Of a DNA stretch of 24,603 bases, positions 23,215-24,603 are shown in pieces. The notes under the pieces are model-generated. The model saw only the letters and a list, made by a program, of their open reading frames with translations, made no database searches and was not told the DNA's origin. Position numbers and translations under genes: made by a program. Origin of the DNA: UKL13-2 sp031394335 (GTDB lineage: Bacteria > Pseudomonadota > Gammaproteobacteria > Burkholderiales > Usitatibacteraceae); assembly GCA_031394335.1 (NCBI GenBank), contig JANMXS010000334.1, positions 1 through 24,603 on the forward strand. The letters run 5' to 3'. How positions within the stretch are numbered: position 1 is the stretch's first letter; the number at the start of each line of letters is the position of its first letter.

Positions 23215-23673
23215 TTATGACATGAATTTCACGGCGTTCAATACCTCTTCGGCATGTCCGTCCACCTTCACGCCGCGCCACTCTTTCAGGATCTCGTTCT
23301 TCGGCCCCATGATGAAGGTCGAGCGCTCGATCCCCATCACTTTTTTACCGTACATATTTTTTTCCTTGATGACATTGAAAAGTCGGCATACGGACTCGTC
23401 GGCATCTGCGAGCAGCTCGAACGGGAAGCTCATTTTCGCCTTGAACTTTTCGTGACTGGCCAGTGAATCGCGCGACACGCCAAACACCAGATAACCCGCT
23501 TTCCTGAAGTCGTTGTACAAATCGCGGAATGCTGCGCCCTCGATCGTGCAGCCAGGTGTCGCGTCTTTCGGATAGAAATAAAGGATATAGGGATGGCCGC
23601 GGAATGCGGCGCTGGAAAATCGCTGGCCGCCGGTGGCGGCAACTTCAAAATCGGGAATCACTGTGCTGCTCAT
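23215..23673 (-). CDS. bcp: Peroxiredoxin of the BCP/PrxQ family
   Basis: A cytoplasmic thiol peroxidase of 152 residues reducing H2O2 and organic hydroperoxides. The peroxidatic site is Cys42 in KDATPGCTIEG, with Thr39 and Pro40, and the later GIERSTFIMGPKNEI strand is typical. The resolving cysteine usually found five residues later is Ala47 here. The only other cysteine is Cys96 (ESVCRLFNV), equivalent to a non-catalytic cysteine of E. coli BCP. It may therefore work as a 1-Cys enzyme using an external thiol. GGAG lies 8 bases before the ATG. It follows arnD on the same strand after about 100 bases. Confidence 0.92.
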   Translation of the reverse strand: MSSTVIPDFEVAATGGQRFSSAAFRGHPYILYFYPKDATPGCTIEGAAFRDLYNDFRKAGYLVFGVSRDSLASHEKFKAKMSFPFELLADADESVCRLFNVIKEKNMYGKKVMGIERSTFIMGPKNEILKEWRGVKVDGHAEEVLNAVKFMS

Positions 23674-23772
23674 GCTTGTCGCTCCAGAAGTATAAAAATT
23701 TCAGCCGGCACGGCGGGCTGTTTGGCATCAAGTCTGAATATGACAGCCCGGTTTCGGCAAAGTGCCTGGTGC

Positions 23773-24603
23773 CTAAGCCGCTTCTTGCAGAATCGGCAAG
23801 AACGGCCTGCCTTGCAGCAGCAAGGTTCCGCTGCGACCGGGAATTTCGCTTTGAATCGCCGCGTAATAAGGTAATGCATTGCGTTTCAGCGTGTCGTAAA
23901 TCGTGCGGGTCGGCACCAGTTCATAGCCCTGTGCCTTCCAGCCGATCATGAGTTTTTCAAAAACCGGTTTCAGACGCATGCCTTCAAGCTCGGCGTGCAG
24001 AGTGAAGACATGGCCGTGGAGCGGGCTGGACTCGGTCAATTTAAGCACATGCTCGGCGACATTGGTTCCGTTGATGCCATCGACGCCAATCAGTTCATCC
24101 AGTGTTGGCAGGGTGGTCGGCAACTGCGGACAGTCGATAATTTCACCATTAACCACCGGAAAATGCGGTTCGGTTCCGCGCCCGTCGGAGCAGTAGTCGA
24201 AGTCCATTTCTTCGGTGAGCCTTAGCGCGTGTTTCGACATTTGCCAGCCGGCGGCACCATGAGTCAGGGCGGGTTCTTTATAAATATCGCAAAAGCGGTT
24301 CTGTGCGGCTTCCATCTCCCGGCGCGTCCATTCTGCACTGGCGTTGACTACGCCGTCCTGCCACTTCACATGATCCCAGGTGTGGATGCCACATTCGAAA
24401 CCGTCGTCACGAGTCTGGCGCAAAATATCCGCGCAGCGACGGCCGATGTCCGGGCCCGGCAGCACCGTGCCGTAGAGCAGGGTGGGAAAGCCATAATGTT
24501 GCACGACCGACGTGCGCTTGACCTTGCCCAGGAACCCCTTGCGGAACACCCGCTTGATCGCCCGGCCGGTATGATCCGGCCCCAGGCTGAACAGGAAGGT
24601 GGC
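23773..24603 (-). CDS. arnD: ArnD, 4-deoxy-4-formamido-L-arabinose-phosphoundecaprenol deformylase (5' end outside window)
   Basis: A polysaccharide-deacetylase-fold metalloenzyme that deformylates undecaprenyl-phosphate-Ara4FN in the aminoarabinose pathway that modifies lipid A. The visible 276 residues start inside the gene at ATFLFSLGPDHTGR; by comparison with E. coli about 33 residues are missing to the right. Diagnostic motifs are GIHTWDHVKWQ (metal-binding His/Asp), AAGWQ, YCSDGRGTEPHFP, QLPTTLPTLDELIG and the late TLHAELEG histidine. An internal Met at 24549 is not the real start because homology continues upstream of it. The other arn genes (arnB, C, A, T) would be expected beyond the right edge. 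Confidence 0.92.
   Translation of the reverse strand, partial: ATFLFSLGPDHTGRAIKRVFRKGFLGKVKRTSVVQHYGFPTLLYGTVLPGPDIGRRCADILRQTRDDGFECGIHTWDHVKWQDGVVNASAEWTRREMEAAQNRFCDIYKEPALTHGAAGWQMSKHALRLTEEMDFDYCSDGRGTEPHFPVVNGEIIDCPQLPTTLPTLDELIGVDGINGTNVAEHVLKLTESSPLHGHVFTLHAELEGMRLKPVFEKLMIGWKAQGYELVPTRTIYDTLKRNALPYYAAIQSEIPGRSGTLLLQGRPFLPILQEAA

Noticed and set aside
1..24603. CRISPR array, tRNA or rRNA genes, complete insertion sequence
   Set aside because: I found no regularly spaced repeats, cloverleaf-like segments, rRNA motifs or transposase-like proteins on either strand.

Overview
The window looks like a chromosomal segment of a GC-rich betaproteobacterium. This rests on the gene set (tsaB-rimI-family 4 uracil-DNA glycosylase with an Ala/Pro-rich N-terminal extension, lplT, PIN-PhoH, bcp, EnvZ/OmpR) and on the style of the proteins. 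It is inferred from protein families only, and no rRNA or other taxonomic marker is present. I see no tRNA, rRNA, CRISPR array, prophage or complete insertion sequence.

Layout, left to right. 1-304: intergenic, with two hairpin-forming repeats. 305-2326 (+): YoaA-type Fe-S helicase. 2458-2820 (-): small SPW-family membrane protein. 2950-3672 (-): decayed remnant joining a fibronectin-III-like fragment to the C-terminal half of a branched-chain amino-acid-type binding protein. 4021-6987 (+): large exported beta-propeller sensor ending in an active-looking diguanylate cyclase. 7145-8482 (+): exported amidohydrolase, convergent with an EnvZ/OmpR-type two-component pair (8598-10685, -).

10888-15117 (+): four exported proteins in a row (EF-hand protein, Ser-His-Asp hydrolase, DUF1800, DUF1501 with a Tat signal). 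15201-17292 (+): compact tsaB-rimI-udg operon joining tRNA t6A synthesis, ribosomal protein acetylation and uracil repair. 17376-19538 (+): lemA and two TPM-domain genes. They converge on lplT (19553-20884, -). 20960-23007 (-): PIN-PhoH gene followed by an unrecognised exported protein and a possible 39-residue ORF. 23215-24603 (-): peroxiredoxin bcp and the 3' part of arnD, which suggests an aminoarabinose lipid A modification cluster beyond the right edge.

Nothing here is clearly a new defence or mobile system. The most notable points are a family of dispersed hairpin repeats with a shared A5/T5 core (three copies, perhaps four, all intergenic), the run of four exported-protein genes around the DUF1800/DUF1501 pair, the TPM domain encoded in both an exported and a non-exported protein, the chimeric pseudogene, and the unrecognised gene after phoH.
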